Shown here: piece by piece, positions 31,379 through 39,608 of the stretch
Position numbering within the stretch: position 1 is the stretch's first letter
Layout: each line of letters opens with the position of its first letter
NCBI GenBank assembly: GCA_964551735.1
Contig: CAZKEF010000012.1
Span: 83,089-147,088, forward strand
Length of the DNA stretch: 64,000 bases
Source: DAOUAT01 sp964551735
GTDB lineage: Bacteria > Chloroflexota > Anaerolineae > CG2-30-64-16
Reading direction: 5' to 3'
Notes under the pieces: model-generated
Databases searched by the model: none
What the model was told of the DNA's origin: nothing
Seen by the model: only the letters and a program-made list of their open reading frames with translations
Made by a program: the position numbers and the translations under genes

Positions 31379-32313
31379 GCGGCACCTCCGTCTCGTTCCT
31401 GGCGGCCGCGCAGGTTGTAGATGATGCCCGCCAGCCCACCGACGCCGAGCACCACCCAGGGCACCGCCGCGTTAGCCGGCGCGGTTTCCGCAGGGAGCGA
31501 TTTCGGGTCCAGGCGGGGCAACCCCAGCTTCTCGAAGGCAAGGCGTGAAAGGACCAACTGCAGCGTACCGCCGCCTTCGTGCTCGCCGTATACCCGGTCT
31601 TCGAAGTACTTGCCCGGATGCGCCGCGATGCGCGCGTGCGCCTTAGCCAGCATCTGGTCCCGTGTGCCCCAGGTCAGCGCGCCGGTGGGACATGATTCGA
31701 CGCAGCTCGGGCCCAGCCCCTGCGCCAGGCGGTTCTTCGAGTGCGTGCCGCCTTCAAGTGTGGTGTAGCCGAAGCAGAAGGTGCACTTCTGCACCAGCGG
31801 CACAGTGCTCCACCATTGATAGCGCGGGACGTGGTAGGGGCAGGCGATCATGCAGTAGCGGCAGCCGAAGCATTTGTCCAGGTTGTAGGTCACCGGGCCG
31901 GAAGGATCCTTTTGCAAGGCCCCCACCGTGCAGGCCGAGACGCAGGCCGGATCAATGCAGTGCATGCAGTTGCGCTTGACGAAGGACCAGTTGGAGCGAT
32001 CAGCCGCTGGCGCGGGGGCGTCCGGGTCAACATACAGGTTGATAATAGTCCAGGTGTCTGCGGAGAGATCGGTGGGCGCGTCATACAGCCCGGCCGGATC
32101 CCGTTCGACATGCGTCTCGTTCCAGGCCCGGCAAGCGGTCTGGCAGGCCCGGCAGCCAACGCACAACGTGGCATCGTAGAGCATAGCGTGATGCTGGCCG
32201 GCATCGATCGCGGCCGATGAGGCCGCGATGGGCTTGGGCGCCGAGGCCGCGCCGGCCAGGCCGCCGGCGCCGAGGCCGGCCAGTTTCAGGAAACTCCTGC
32301 GACTGAGCGACAT
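31375..32313 (-). CDS. hybA: Hydrogenase ferredoxin subunit HybA (Tat signal, four [4Fe-4S] sites)
   Basis: A 312-residue protein with a twin-arginine signal (SRRSFLKLAGLGAGG) and four cysteine clusters: CVGCRACQTAC, CMHCIDPACVSAC, CFGCRYCMIAC and CTFC with CVESC. A C-terminal hydrophobic segment (VPWVVLGVGGLAGIIYNL) followed by an Arg-rich end anchors it in the membrane. It links HybO to HybB outside the cytoplasmic membrane. Confidence 0.93.
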   Translation of the reverse strand: MSLSRRSFLKLAGLGAGGLAGAASAPKPIAASSAAIDAGQHHAMLYDATLCVGCRACQTACRAWNETHVERDPAGLYDAPTDLSADTWTIINLYVDPDAPAPAADRSNWSFVKRNCMHCIDPACVSACTVGALQKDPSGPVTYNLDKCFGCRYCMIACPYHVPRYQWWSTVPLVQKCTFCFGYTTLEGGTHSKNRLAQGLGPSCVESCPTGALTWGTRDQMLAKAHARIAAHPGKYFEDRVYGEHEGGGTLQLVLSRLAFEKLGLPRLDPKSLPAETAPANAAVPWVVLGVGGLAGIIYNLRGRQERDGGAA

Positions 32314-32328
32314 GGTACGCCTCCTCGC

Positions 32329-33444
32329 CTAGCCGGCGTCTTCGGCTGTGGGCGCCTGGCGCCCACGGGCCGTCGCCACCGCCGCTGCCACCCCGGCGCC
32401 GACGATGAGGCCGCCCACTGCGCCCAGCGTCGCCGCACCGCCGGCTGAGATCGGCTCGGGCGGCTTTACGGTCGAGGGGAAGAGGGCCGGCGGGCTGGCC
32501 TGCTGGATGTCCACTACCGCGTACGCCTCGCGCTCAAAGAAATCGGGCGCGGCGCATGCGATGCAGGGATGCCCTGCGCCCACCGGCCAGTTCACGCCGT
32601 CGTTCCAGCGCACCGTCGGGCAGTTGAACGTCGCGACCGGCCCCTTGCAGCCCATCTGGTACAGGCACCAGCCCTTGCGATGCCCTTCGTCGCCCCAGGC
32701 TCGCACGAACTGGCCTGCGTCGAAGTGGGCGCGGCGTTCGCAGTTGTCGTGGATGATCTGGCCGTGGGCGAAAAGCGGCCGGTTGAGGCCATCCAGCGCG
32801 GGGAATGCCCCGAAGGTCAGGTAGTGCACCACCAGCGCGGTGAAGTTCACCACGTTCATGGGGCAGCCCGGCAGGTTGACGACGGGGATATGTTTGACCA
32901 GGTCCATCACGCCCACGGCGCCGGTGGGGTTGGGCGTAACCTTGGGCAGGCCGCCGAACGCGGCGCAGCTCCCCACGGCGATGACCGCGACCGCATTGCG
33001 CGTGGCGTCAGCCAGGATGTCCAGCGCGGTGCGGCCGGCGATGGTGCAGTGAATGCCGTCCTCTTTGGTGGGGATCGAGCCTTCGACGACCACGATGTGG
33101 CCGCCCGCATCGATAGTTGACCGAAGCGAGGCTTCGGCCTGCTTGCCCGATGGGGCCATGACGGTTTCGTGATAGTCGAGTGAGATGGTGTCAAGGATGA
33201 CGTCGGCGGGCGTGGGCCGGGATCCACGCAGGAATGACTCGGTGTCACCAGCGCAATCCTGGAACTCGAGCCACACCACAGGGGGGCGTTTGGCGGCCTG
33301 TTCCAACGCGTACGCTACCTGGGGCGCCATCGCCTTGGGCAATGCCAGTGTCGCGGTCACCGCGCCGCAAAACTTCAGAAACTCGCGGCGTGACACGCCG
33401 CGCTGCGCCATGCGCATCTCGATGGTCGAGCCTATACCATGCAT
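32329..33444 (-). CDS. hybO: [NiFe] hydrogenase small subunit (HybO-like, Tat-exported)
   Basis: A 371-residue subunit with twin-arginine signal SRREFLKFCGAV (residues 18-29) and a C-terminal membrane helix (GAVGGLIVGAGVAAAVA) as in HybO. The proximal cluster region reads C64-A-G-D67, where most group 1 enzymes have Cys-x-x-Cys; further ligands lie in VGSCAAFGG and NLPGCPMN. The medial and distal sites (CERRAHFDAG, WCLYQMGCKGP, GHPCIAC) are present. Asp as fourth ligand is known from the structurally characterised actinobacterial-type hydrogenase of Cupriavidus. ATG 33444 follows AGGAGG. First catalytic gene of the hyb operon. Confidence 0.92.
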   Translation of the reverse strand: MHGIGSTIEMRMAQRGVSRREFLKFCGAVTATLALPKAMAPQVAYALEQAAKRPPVVWLEFQDCAGDTESFLRGSRPTPADVILDTISLDYHETVMAPSGKQAEASLRSTIDAGGHIVVVEGSIPTKEDGIHCTIAGRTALDILADATRNAVAVIAVGSCAAFGGLPKVTPNPTGAVGVMDLVKHIPVVNLPGCPMNVVNFTALVVHYLTFGAFPALDGLNRPLFAHGQIIHDNCERRAHFDAGQFVRAWGDEGHRKGWCLYQMGCKGPVATFNCPTVRWNDGVNWPVGAGHPCIACAAPDFFEREAYAVVDIQQASPPALFPSTVKPPEPISAGGAATLGAVGGLIVGAGVAAAVATARGRQAPTAEDAG

Positions 33445-33499
33445 GAGCACCTCCTGATAACTTCAAGCGGCCAGAAAGGCAAAGTAGGGCAACCTATGT

Positions 33500-33712
33500 C
33501 TACGGGGATTCACCTCCTGAAGCGGGCGCGTCGTGCCGCACGGCCAATGCCAGCACCTCATCTTTGACCAGTGACAGCGCACGGGCCAGCTCGGCCAACT
33601 CTTCTGCGTGCAGGCGCTGATAAGACGTGAGCTGCTGCTCCAGACGCAGCACGCGGAGCGCGAGGTCGGCAGAGGGATGCGCTTTCGCCAGGTGTTCCAG
33701 GGATTCAGGCAT
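33500..33712 (-). CDS. Small coiled-coil protein preceding hybO
   Basis: A 70-residue protein, rich in Leu, Glu and Ala, predicted as one long helix or short coiled coil (ALRVLRLEQQLTSYQRLHAEEL). It is not recognised. It lies 55 bases before hybO on the same strand and is probably the first gene of the operon, so a role in assembly is possible but unproven. No cysteine is present. Confidence 0.55.
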   Translation of the reverse strand: MPESLEHLAKAHPSADLALRVLRLEQQLTSYQRLHAEELAELARALSLVKDEVLALAVRHDAPASGGESP

Positions 33713-33767
33713 AGGAACGATCCTGCCCAGTCGTGGACTGGCAGGCGTCTAGGAACCGGGCGTTACA

Positions 33768-33773
33768 ATTCTA
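33768..33773 (-). promoter_or_regulatory. Candidate extended -10 for the hyb operon
   Basis: On the minus strand TGTTAGAAT contains TAGAAT preceded by the extended -10 TG; a weak TTCCCT lies 17 bases upstream. It is 56 bases before the small gene at 33712, in a 124-base gap after the NarL-type regulator. Confidence 0.35.
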
Positions 33774-33836
33774 ACAAGGGCCGGCGAAGAAGGGAACGTG
33801 TAAAAGGGTCGGTATGAGGAGAAAAAGTATCAATAG

Positions 33837-34478
33837 TTACAGAAGACCGCGACGTGCAGCCTCTGCGACCGCCTGAGGGCGATTGGCGACACCCATCTTT
33901 TCCAGGATGTCTTGCACCTTGCGCTTTACTGTCGTCTCGCTCCAGTAGAGCCGGTCGGCGATGTCTTTGTTGGTGGCGCCCGCTGCGATCAGCCGCAGCA
34001 CCTCAAGTTCCTGATCGCTGAGGCCCGATTCCAGCCGGATCTTTTCCTGGGCCAAATCCTGAAACTGGCGCAACACCCTGCCAACCAGCCCCGGACCGAG
34101 CAGCCGTTCCCCACGTCCTACCTGGCGCAGGGCGTCGGCCAGCACCTCAGGGGATGCGCTCTTCAGCAGATAGCCTTCAGCGCCGGCGCGCAAAGCACCG
34201 AAGAGGTATTCGTCGTCATCGTATGTGCTGAGGATGATGATCTTGATGGCCGGCCAATCCAGTTTCAACCTGGTTGCGGTCTCGATGCCGTTTTGGCCGG
34301 GCATCCGGATGTCCAACAAGATGATATCTGGCCGCACCGTGTTCACGCTGGCGAACAGTGCGGCAGCGTTTTCGGCCTCACCAACCACTTCGATATCGGG
34401 GTGATTGGCCAACACACTGCGCACGCCTTGACGCACGATAGCGTGATCATCAACGATCAGTACGCGGATGGGCGCCAT
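33837..34478 (-). CDS. NarL/FixJ-family response regulator
   Basis: A 213-residue regulator: receiver domain with VDDHA and phospho-acceptor Asp56 in LLDIRMPG, Thr/Ser and Lys in YLLKSASPE, and a LuxR-type helix-turn-helix (LSDQELEVLRLIAAGATNKDIADRL is the first helices). ATG 34478 is preceded by GGAGGGG. It forms a two-component pair with the kinase ending 22 bases upstream. The next genes on the strand are the hyb operon, the most likely target. Confidence 0.92.
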   Translation of the reverse strand: MAPIRVLIVDDHAIVRQGVRSVLANHPDIEVVGEAENAAALFASVNTVRPDIILLDIRMPGQNGIETATRLKLDWPAIKIIILSTYDDDEYLFGALRAGAEGYLLKSASPEVLADALRQVGRGERLLGPGLVGRVLRQFQDLAQEKIRLESGLSDQELEVLRLIAAGATNKDIADRLYWSETTVKRKVQDILEKMGVANRPQAVAEAARRGLL

Positions 34479-34500
34479 AATGACCCCTCCTGGGCACGCG

Positions 34501-36006
34501 CTACGATCCGGCCGGCCTGGGTATACGCAGCGTGAGCCGCGTCCCCACACCGGGCGCTGATGCGAGATCAAGTGTACCGCCTACGCTTTCGGCCCGTTCC
34601 CGCATGCCGATGAGGCCCAGGTGTGAGCGCGGCTGTTTTGTAACTGCCGCGACATCGAATCCGACGCCATCATCGTCTATCTCGAGCACGATTTGCGTGG
34701 GCTGAAAGTTGACATTCATGCGCACTTGATGAGCACGCGCATGCGTCTCTGCGTTGTTCAACGCCTCTTGCACGATACGAAAGGTTGCCGCCTCGGTATC
34801 AGGCGCGAGACGAGCCGGCGCACCCTCAACCAATAACCGACACCGGATGTGCGCCGAGCGTTCAAATGTGGCCACGCACTCACGCAGCGCCGGTACAAGG
34901 CCGTGGGCATCCAAGGTGACGGGGCGCAAGCTGTAGATCGCATCGCGCATCTCGCTTTCAGTCCGTCGCAATAACGCTTGTGCAGCGGCCAAGCGATCGA
35001 TCGTGATAGCGGGCCGGACCGCTAATGCGTCGCGTGCGGCCTGAAGTTCAAACAATGCACCGACGATGAACTGCTGCACACCATCGTGCAGATCATGGGC
35101 GATGCGCGCTCGAGTCCGCTCCTCAACGCGGCGCTCCTCGATCAGAATCTGGTGGAGTGCACCAGCTTTCTGTGCCAATGCTTCCCGGGCAGCATCCAAT
35201 TCGAGGGTGCGCTGCGCGACGCGCGCCTCCAGGTCGCGATTGAGCGCCACGAGACGATCGTGAAACTGGGCGCGCTCAACCGCCACCCCAACCTGGTGGC
35301 CGATGGCGGTGAGCAGCTCGCATTCCGCCGGATCAAAGGTGCGCGGTTCCCGGCTGGCCGTGTGGATCAGGCCGACCACGCGTTCAGACGTCTGCACCGG
35401 CACGCTGAGCACCGCGCCGAACCCCTCACATGCGCACGCGGAGCCCGCCAGCCCTGGCAGCCGGCCCAGGTCTTCGGCCGCGAACAGGCGCCCCTGTTGC
35501 GCGGCCTGACCACACAGGCATTGTCCCACCGGCACCACGCCTTCTGCGGCCAGAAAGGCGTCCGAAACTCGACGCGCCGCCCGCAGCGTCAGGTGACCAT
35601 CATCAATCAAGCGGATATCGCCGGCCTCGAGCTGGAGCACAGCCAGGACGCGTTCCAACGCCTGGTTTAAGACCTTGTCGAGATCGAGTGAGCGATTCAC
35701 GGACTCGCTGATCTCGTTCAGCGCCAGGAGGTGTTCCCGCTGGCGCAACATGCGCTGTTGTAGTTGCTCTTGCGTGACCATTGCGCGCCATACGCGATCC
35801 GTTGCCAGGAACAGCGCCAGCGGGCCGATCAGCCCGAACATAGCGAAGCCGCCAAGCGCGGGGAGGGAAACAGCGGCGTGGCGCCCGATCCCGATGGTGA
35901 TAGCGAGCGTGTAGAAGATCCCAGCCAGCGAGAGCGAGGCCGGCAAGAGCCAACGCACGACGCGCATCGTGCGGGCCGGGGTGGTCGGGACGCGGGACAG
36001 ATCCAT
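34501..36006 (-). CDS. Membrane-associated GAF sensor histidine kinase (HisKA_3 type)
   Basis: A 501-residue kinase: two membrane helices (about 15-40 and 48-68), a GAF domain (about 100-245) with a Cys-rich part (CLCG at 163-166, CAC at 191-193), a coiled coil, the HisKA_3 site H304 in ARIAHDLHDG, and an ATPase domain (FRIVQEALNNAETHA, DDDGVGFD, GLIGMRERA). The GAF cysteines could bind a metal or Fe-S centre and sense redox state or O2; this is inferred. ATG 36006 follows GAGGATC. It is the partner of the NarL-type regulator. Confidence 0.9.
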   Translation of the reverse strand: MDLSRVPTTPARTMRVVRWLLPASLSLAGIFYTLAITIGIGRHAAVSLPALGGFAMFGLIGPLALFLATDRVWRAMVTQEQLQQRMLRQREHLLALNEISESVNRSLDLDKVLNQALERVLAVLQLEAGDIRLIDDGHLTLRAARRVSDAFLAAEGVVPVGQCLCGQAAQQGRLFAAEDLGRLPGLAGSACACEGFGAVLSVPVQTSERVVGLIHTASREPRTFDPAECELLTAIGHQVGVAVERAQFHDRLVALNRDLEARVAQRTLELDAAREALAQKAGALHQILIEERRVEERTRARIAHDLHDGVQQFIVGALFELQAARDALAVRPAITIDRLAAAQALLRRTESEMRDAIYSLRPVTLDAHGLVPALRECVATFERSAHIRCRLLVEGAPARLAPDTEAATFRIVQEALNNAETHARAHQVRMNVNFQPTQIVLEIDDDGVGFDVAAVTKQPRSHLGLIGMRERAESVGGTLDLASAPGVGTRLTLRIPRPAGS

Positions 36007-36039
36007 GAAAGATCCTCGACGGAGATCCTGATTGCACCC

Positions 36040-36068
36040 ACTATAGCATCTGGCCCTAACAAAGGCAA
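36040..36068 (-). promoter_or_regulatory. Promoter of the kinase/regulator pair
   Basis: On the minus strand TTGCCT (36068-36063), 17-base spacer, TATAGT (36045-36040). The -10 lies 33 bases before ATG 36006. Confidence 0.6.
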
Positions 36069-36078
36069 ACTCGGAAAG

Positions 36079-36107
36079 TTGCCGGCGACTGCCATTTGCG
36101 CTAACAT
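36079..36107 (+). promoter_or_regulatory. Promoter of the SGNH hydrolase operon
   Basis: TTGCCG (36079-36084), 17-base spacer, TAACAT (36102-36107). The gene starts 27 bases after the -10. It is divergent from the promoter at 36040-36068. Confidence 0.6.
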
Positions 36108-36134
36108 AGCGCCATTCGTCGGAAGGAGGATGCT

Positions 36135-36767
36135 TTGAAAACGATTCTGTGCTACGGCGACTCAAACACTTGGGGCTATAACCCCATCACCGAGGATCGC
36201 TATCCGCTGGCAGCGCGTTGGGTAAGCGTGCTGGCCCACGAGCTTGGCTCTAACTACCATGTGATCTCCGAGGGCCTCAATGGCCGCACCACCGTATGGC
36301 CCGACCCGGTGGAGGGGGAGTACAAGAGCGGCAAGACGTACCTCCTGCCCTGCCTTGAATCCCACCACCCCATTGATCTCATGGTGCTGATGCTGGGCAC
36401 CAACGATCTAAAACATCGGTTTGGGCTGTCGGCCTGGGATATTGCCCGCGCGGCCGGGACGCTGATCGAGCTGATCTTCTCAACCCCGTGGGGGCCGGAA
36501 GGGATGCCGCCGCAGGTGCTGCTGCTGGCGCCGCCGCCAACCTGCGTGGCAGGGGCCGTGTTCGCTGATATGTTCGCCGGAGCAGACGAGAAGTCACCCG
36601 ACCTGGGGCGTTGCTTCGCGCAGATCGCGCGCGAATACGAGTGTGCGTTCCTGGATACGGCGACGGTGATCCAGTCGAGCAGAACCGATGGCATCCACCT
36701 GGACGCGGCCGCGCTGCCTATCTTGGGTCGGGCCGTGGCCGACAAAGTCAAAGAGGTGCTGGCGTGA
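36135..36767 (+). CDS. SGNH/GDSL-family hydrolase (arylesterase-like)
   Basis: A 210-residue esterase: block I with the nucleophile Ser in CYGDSNTWGY, Gly block in SEGLNGRTT, block III in MLGTNDLK, and the Asp-His pair in TDGIHLDA. It resembles small cytoplasmic arylesterases and carbohydrate esterases; the natural substrate is not clear. The TTG start at 36135 is supported by GGAAGGAGGA just before it. Translationally coupled to the next gene by a GTGA overlap. Confidence 0.87.
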   Translation: MKTILCYGDSNTWGYNPITEDRYPLAARWVSVLAHELGSNYHVISEGLNGRTTVWPDPVEGEYKSGKTYLLPCLESHHPIDLMVLMLGTNDLKHRFGLSAWDIARAAGTLIELIFSTPWGPEGMPPQVLLLAPPPTCVAGAVFADMFAGADEKSPDLGRCFAQIAREYECAFLDTATVIQSSRTDGIHLDAAALPILGRAVADKVKEVLA

Positions 36768-37522
36768 TCACCCACGCGTTAGTTCGCCCACCAGCCGCCA
36801 GCTTCGTGCGCGCAATCAGCAGCAGCAGTGCGGCCATTGACGTGGCCCTGGCCATAGCACAGCACGCAGAATACCGCCAGGCCCTGGCCGCGGCCGGCGT
36901 CCAGGTTGAGGCGCTGGCGTCCGACGAGCGTTACCCCGATAGCTGTTTCATGCAGGACCCAGCCCTGGTCATTGACGGGGTCGCTATCATCGCGCGGCTG
37001 GGCGCGGCCAGCCGTCAGGGGGAGGAGGAGGCCGCGGCCGAAGCGCTGGCCGGCCGGTTCGCCCTGGCGCGCATCGTCCCGCCCGGCACGCTGGAGGGCG
37101 GCGACGTGCTGCTCCTGCCGGATCGGATCGTGGTCGGCCGCTCCGGCCGCACCAACCGGGCCGGCATCGCCCAGTTGGTTGTTGCTTTGTCAGACCTGAC
37201 AGGTTTCCCCGTCCACGAAGTGCCGGTGGCCGGCTACCTGCACCTGCTCACCGCGGTCACGCACCTCGGTGGGGGTCAGCTGCTGGCCGTCGAAGGGTTC
37301 GAGTTACCGCCGGTCCTCGCCGGGTATGAGGTGCTGCGCGTCCCTGCGGATGAGGGCTACGCGTGCAACGCGCTGGGCATCGGCAGCCAGGTGATCCTGC
37401 CGGCCGGCTATCCCAAGACCGCTGCCATGCTGCGCGCCCACGGCTACCAGGTGCTGCCCGTGCCCACCACCGAGTTCGCCAAAGCGGACGGGGGGGTGAC
37501 ATGTCTATCTTTAGTATGGTGA
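36764..37522 (+). CDS. Dimethylarginine dimethylaminohydrolase-like amidinotransferase-fold enzyme
   Basis: A 252-residue pentein-fold protein. Features include SDERYPDSCFMQDPALV, GTLEGGDVLLLPDRIVVGRSGRTN, the catalytic His in HLLTAVTHLGGG and the nucleophile Cys in GGVTCLSLVW at the C-terminus, as in DDAH, which hydrolyses methylated arginine to citrulline. Arginine deiminase activity on free Arg is an alternative. The GTG start overlaps the upstream stop. Confidence 0.85.
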   Translation: MITHALVRPPAASFVRAISSSSAAIDVALAIAQHAEYRQALAAAGVQVEALASDERYPDSCFMQDPALVIDGVAIIARLGAASRQGEEEAAAEALAGRFALARIVPPGTLEGGDVLLLPDRIVVGRSGRTNRAGIAQLVVALSDLTGFPVHEVPVAGYLHLLTAVTHLGGGQLLAVEGFELPPVLAGYEVLRVPADEGYACNALGIGSQVILPAGYPKTAAMLRAHGYQVLPVPTTEFAKADGGVTCLSLVW

Positions 37523-37536
37523 ATTTGGAGGGAACG

Positions 37537-38496
37537 ATGAGCTATCACCTGCGGCCGTTCGAGGAGCGCGACATCGCTCCGTGGACCGATGTGCTCAACA
37601 GGATCTACCCTGATGAGCCGATGACGGTGGCGCAAAACGAACACTGGGAGCGCACCTACCCGGCCGACAACCCGCGTTTTCGCCGCGTGGCCGAGACTGC
37701 CGAAGGCCAATTGGTGGGCTACGGCGAATGCCAGAGGCCGTTCTGGTCGAGCCTGAAGGCCGACACCTGCATGGTCTACGTGGCCGTCGACCCGGACTGG
37801 CAGCGCCGGGGCATCGGCCAAACATTATACGCGGCCGTGACGCCTTTCGCCCAAGAACAAGGCGCCGCCAGGCTGCGCACCGACTGCCGGGAGGATTCGG
37901 CCGGCACGATTCGCTTCCTGGATAGAGCCGGCTTCACCCAGATCGGCATCCGCTTCGAGTCAGCGTTGGATCTGCAGGCTTTCGATGAAGCCCCCTTCGC
38001 GGCGGCGCTCGCGCAGTTCCAGGACGCGGGCTACACGGTCACCACGCTGGCCGAGGCGCGGCAAGATGACCCTGACGCGGATCAACATCTCTACGAAGTC
38101 TACGCCGAGGCAATCGTGGATGTACCTTTTCCCGGTGAGGAACGCGTCGAGCCAACTTACAAGAACTTCCGGGACACCGTACTTGAGGCGCCCAGCACCG
38201 ACCCCAGCGCCATCTTCGTCGCCCGGCTGGGACAGCAGATGGTGGGCATGACCTCGTTGGAGTTGCTGACCAACGCCATCGGCATCACCGGGATGACGGG
38301 CGTGCTGCGCCAGCATCGCGGCCGGGGGGTAGCGCTGGCGGTCAAGCTGGCCGCTTTCCGTTACCTCAAAGCGCACGGCTACACCGAGACACGCGTCCAC
38401 AACGACACCGCCAACCCGCCCATCCTGGCGCTGAACGCGAAGCTGGGTTATCGCCGCCTGCCGGGGTGGCTGGTGTGGGAAAAAGCACTGGCGTAA
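37537..38496 (+). CDS. Tandem GNAT acetyltransferase
   Basis: A 319-residue protein with two GNAT domains. The first has the acetyl-CoA loop around VDPDWQRRGIGQTLY and a DRAGF helix; the second has TGVLRQHRGRGVALAVK and LNAKLGYRRL. Both keep the Q/R-x-x-G-x-G/A signature, so both may bind acetyl-CoA. The acceptor is unknown. ATG 37537 follows TTGGAGGGA; an ATG at 37501 overlaps the previous gene and is less likely. Confidence 0.85.
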   Translation: MSYHLRPFEERDIAPWTDVLNRIYPDEPMTVAQNEHWERTYPADNPRFRRVAETAEGQLVGYGECQRPFWSSLKADTCMVYVAVDPDWQRRGIGQTLYAAVTPFAQEQGAARLRTDCREDSAGTIRFLDRAGFTQIGIRFESALDLQAFDEAPFAAALAQFQDAGYTVTTLAEARQDDPDADQHLYEVYAEAIVDVPFPGEERVEPTYKNFRDTVLEAPSTDPSAIFVARLGQQMVGMTSLELLTNAIGITGMTGVLRQHRGRGVALAVKLAAFRYLKAHGYTETRVHNDTANPPILALNAKLGYRRLPGWLVWEKALA

Positions 38497-38508
38497 GGAG
38501 ATGCGCGC

Positions 38509-38745
38509 GTGGCCCAACGCCTGGTTGAAATCTACCGAATCGGCGATGCCATCGAGGTCTGCTTTCAGGACGACGAAGGCGATGACTGGCGGCCGGCGCA
38601 CATCAGGGACCTACAACACCCCGGCGTCTGGGCCATGACCGCTGACCGCCGCCTTTGGTTCGTCACCAACGGCAAGCGCATTCGCCCATTGATTCCCTCT
38701 CGCCTCTCCTCGCAGGAGAGGCGAGAGGGTCAGGGTGAGGGGTGA
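38509..38745 (+). CDS. Small protein of unknown function with repeat-derived C-terminus
   Basis: A 78-residue protein starting at GTG 38509 after AAGGAG. The first 60 residues form a compact beta-rich unit (YRIGDAIEVCF, WAMTADRRLWFVT) with no recognised family. The last 16 residues (RLSSQERREGQGEG) are encoded by a perfect 35-base hairpin repeat, so the original protein end may have been replaced. It ends two bases from the convergent ZIP gene. Confidence 0.5.
   Translation: MAQRLVEIYRIGDAIEVCFQDDEGDDWRPAHIRDLQHPGVWAMTADRRLWFVTNGKRIRPLIPSRLSSQERREGQGEG
38695..38729. repeat. Perfect palindrome at the 3' end of the small gene
   Basis: CCCTCTCGCCTCTCCT (38695-38710), loop CGC, and its exact complement (38714-38729): a 16-bp stem. 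It is followed by CAGGGTGAGGGGTGAGG, a motif of widely dispersed bacterial repeats. Lying between convergent genes it may also stop transcription from both sides. Confidence 0.7.
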
Positions 38746-38747
38746 GG

Positions 38748-39557
38748 TCACCCCAGCGCCACATCCAACAGCATCATCACCGAGAACCCCAGCATCGCGC
38801 CCCAGGTGGACATGTGGGTGTCATGGCCGCTTTGTGCTTCGGGGATAAGCTCCTCCACCACCACGTAGATCATGGCACCAGCCGCAAAACTGAGCGCGTA
38901 GGGCAGGATCGGCCGCATCAGCAGGACGGCTGCTGCGCCCAGCACGCCGGCGATCGGCTCCACCGTGCCCGACGCCTGGCCGTAAAGAAAGCTCTTGGTG
39001 CGGGACAGCCCCTCACGGCGCAGCGGCAGTGATACGGCCAGCCCTTCGGGGAAGTTCTGCAGGCCGATGCCGATGGCCAGGGCGATGGCGCCGGCCACAG
39101 TAGCTGCGGGCAGGCCGGCCGCGGCCGCGCCGAACGCCACACCCACCGCCAGCCCTTCCGGGAAGTTGTGCAGCGTGATGGCCGTCACCAACAGCACGCT
39201 GCGCCGCCACGTGGTTTTCAAGCCCTCGGCCGCCTCGATGGGCTCACCCAAGTGCAGGTGCGGCAGCAGGTGGTCAACCGCCCACAGGAACAGACCGCCG
39301 GCCAGGAACCCGATCACGGCCGGCAGCCAGCCGGGCAGGCCAGCCTCCTCGCTCATCTCAATAGCTGGGGCCAGCAGCGACCAAAAGCTGGCCGCGATCA
39401 TCACGCCGGCTGCGAAGCCCAACATGGAATCCAACACGCGGCGGTTCACCTGGCGCGCAAAAAACACGCCCGCAGCCCCCAGCGCAGTCAACCCCCAGGT
39501 GAACATGGTAGCCAGGAAGGCTTGCAGGATCGGGTTCAGGGCTAAAAAAGCGGACAT
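38748..39557 (-). CDS. ZIP-family metal transporter (ZupT-like)
   Basis: A 269-residue membrane protein with about eight helices. The metal-binding signatures HNFPEGLAVGV and QNFPEGLAVSL in helices 4 and 5 identify the ZIP family, which imports Zn2+, Fe2+ or other divalent ions. The start ATG 39557 follows GGAGGATTC. The position near znuABC and fur suggests zinc, but ZIP specificity cannot be read from this. The central loop is short and has one HLHLGE metal-binding-like motif. Confidence 0.9.
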   Translation of the reverse strand: MSAFLALNPILQAFLATMFTWGLTALGAAGVFFARQVNRRVLDSMLGFAAGVMIAASFWSLLAPAIEMSEEAGLPGWLPAVIGFLAGGLFLWAVDHLLPHLHLGEPIEAAEGLKTTWRRSVLLVTAITLHNFPEGLAVGVAFGAAAAGLPAATVAGAIALAIGIGLQNFPEGLAVSLPLRREGLSRTKSFLYGQASGTVEPIAGVLGAAAVLLMRPILPYALSFAAGAMIYVVVEELIPEAQSGHDTHMSTWGAMLGFSVMMLLDVALG

Positions 39558-39608
39558 GAATCCTCCTTTAATAGTTTGCGGGCGGTCTGCGATCGCCGTT
39601 CCTGTAGT

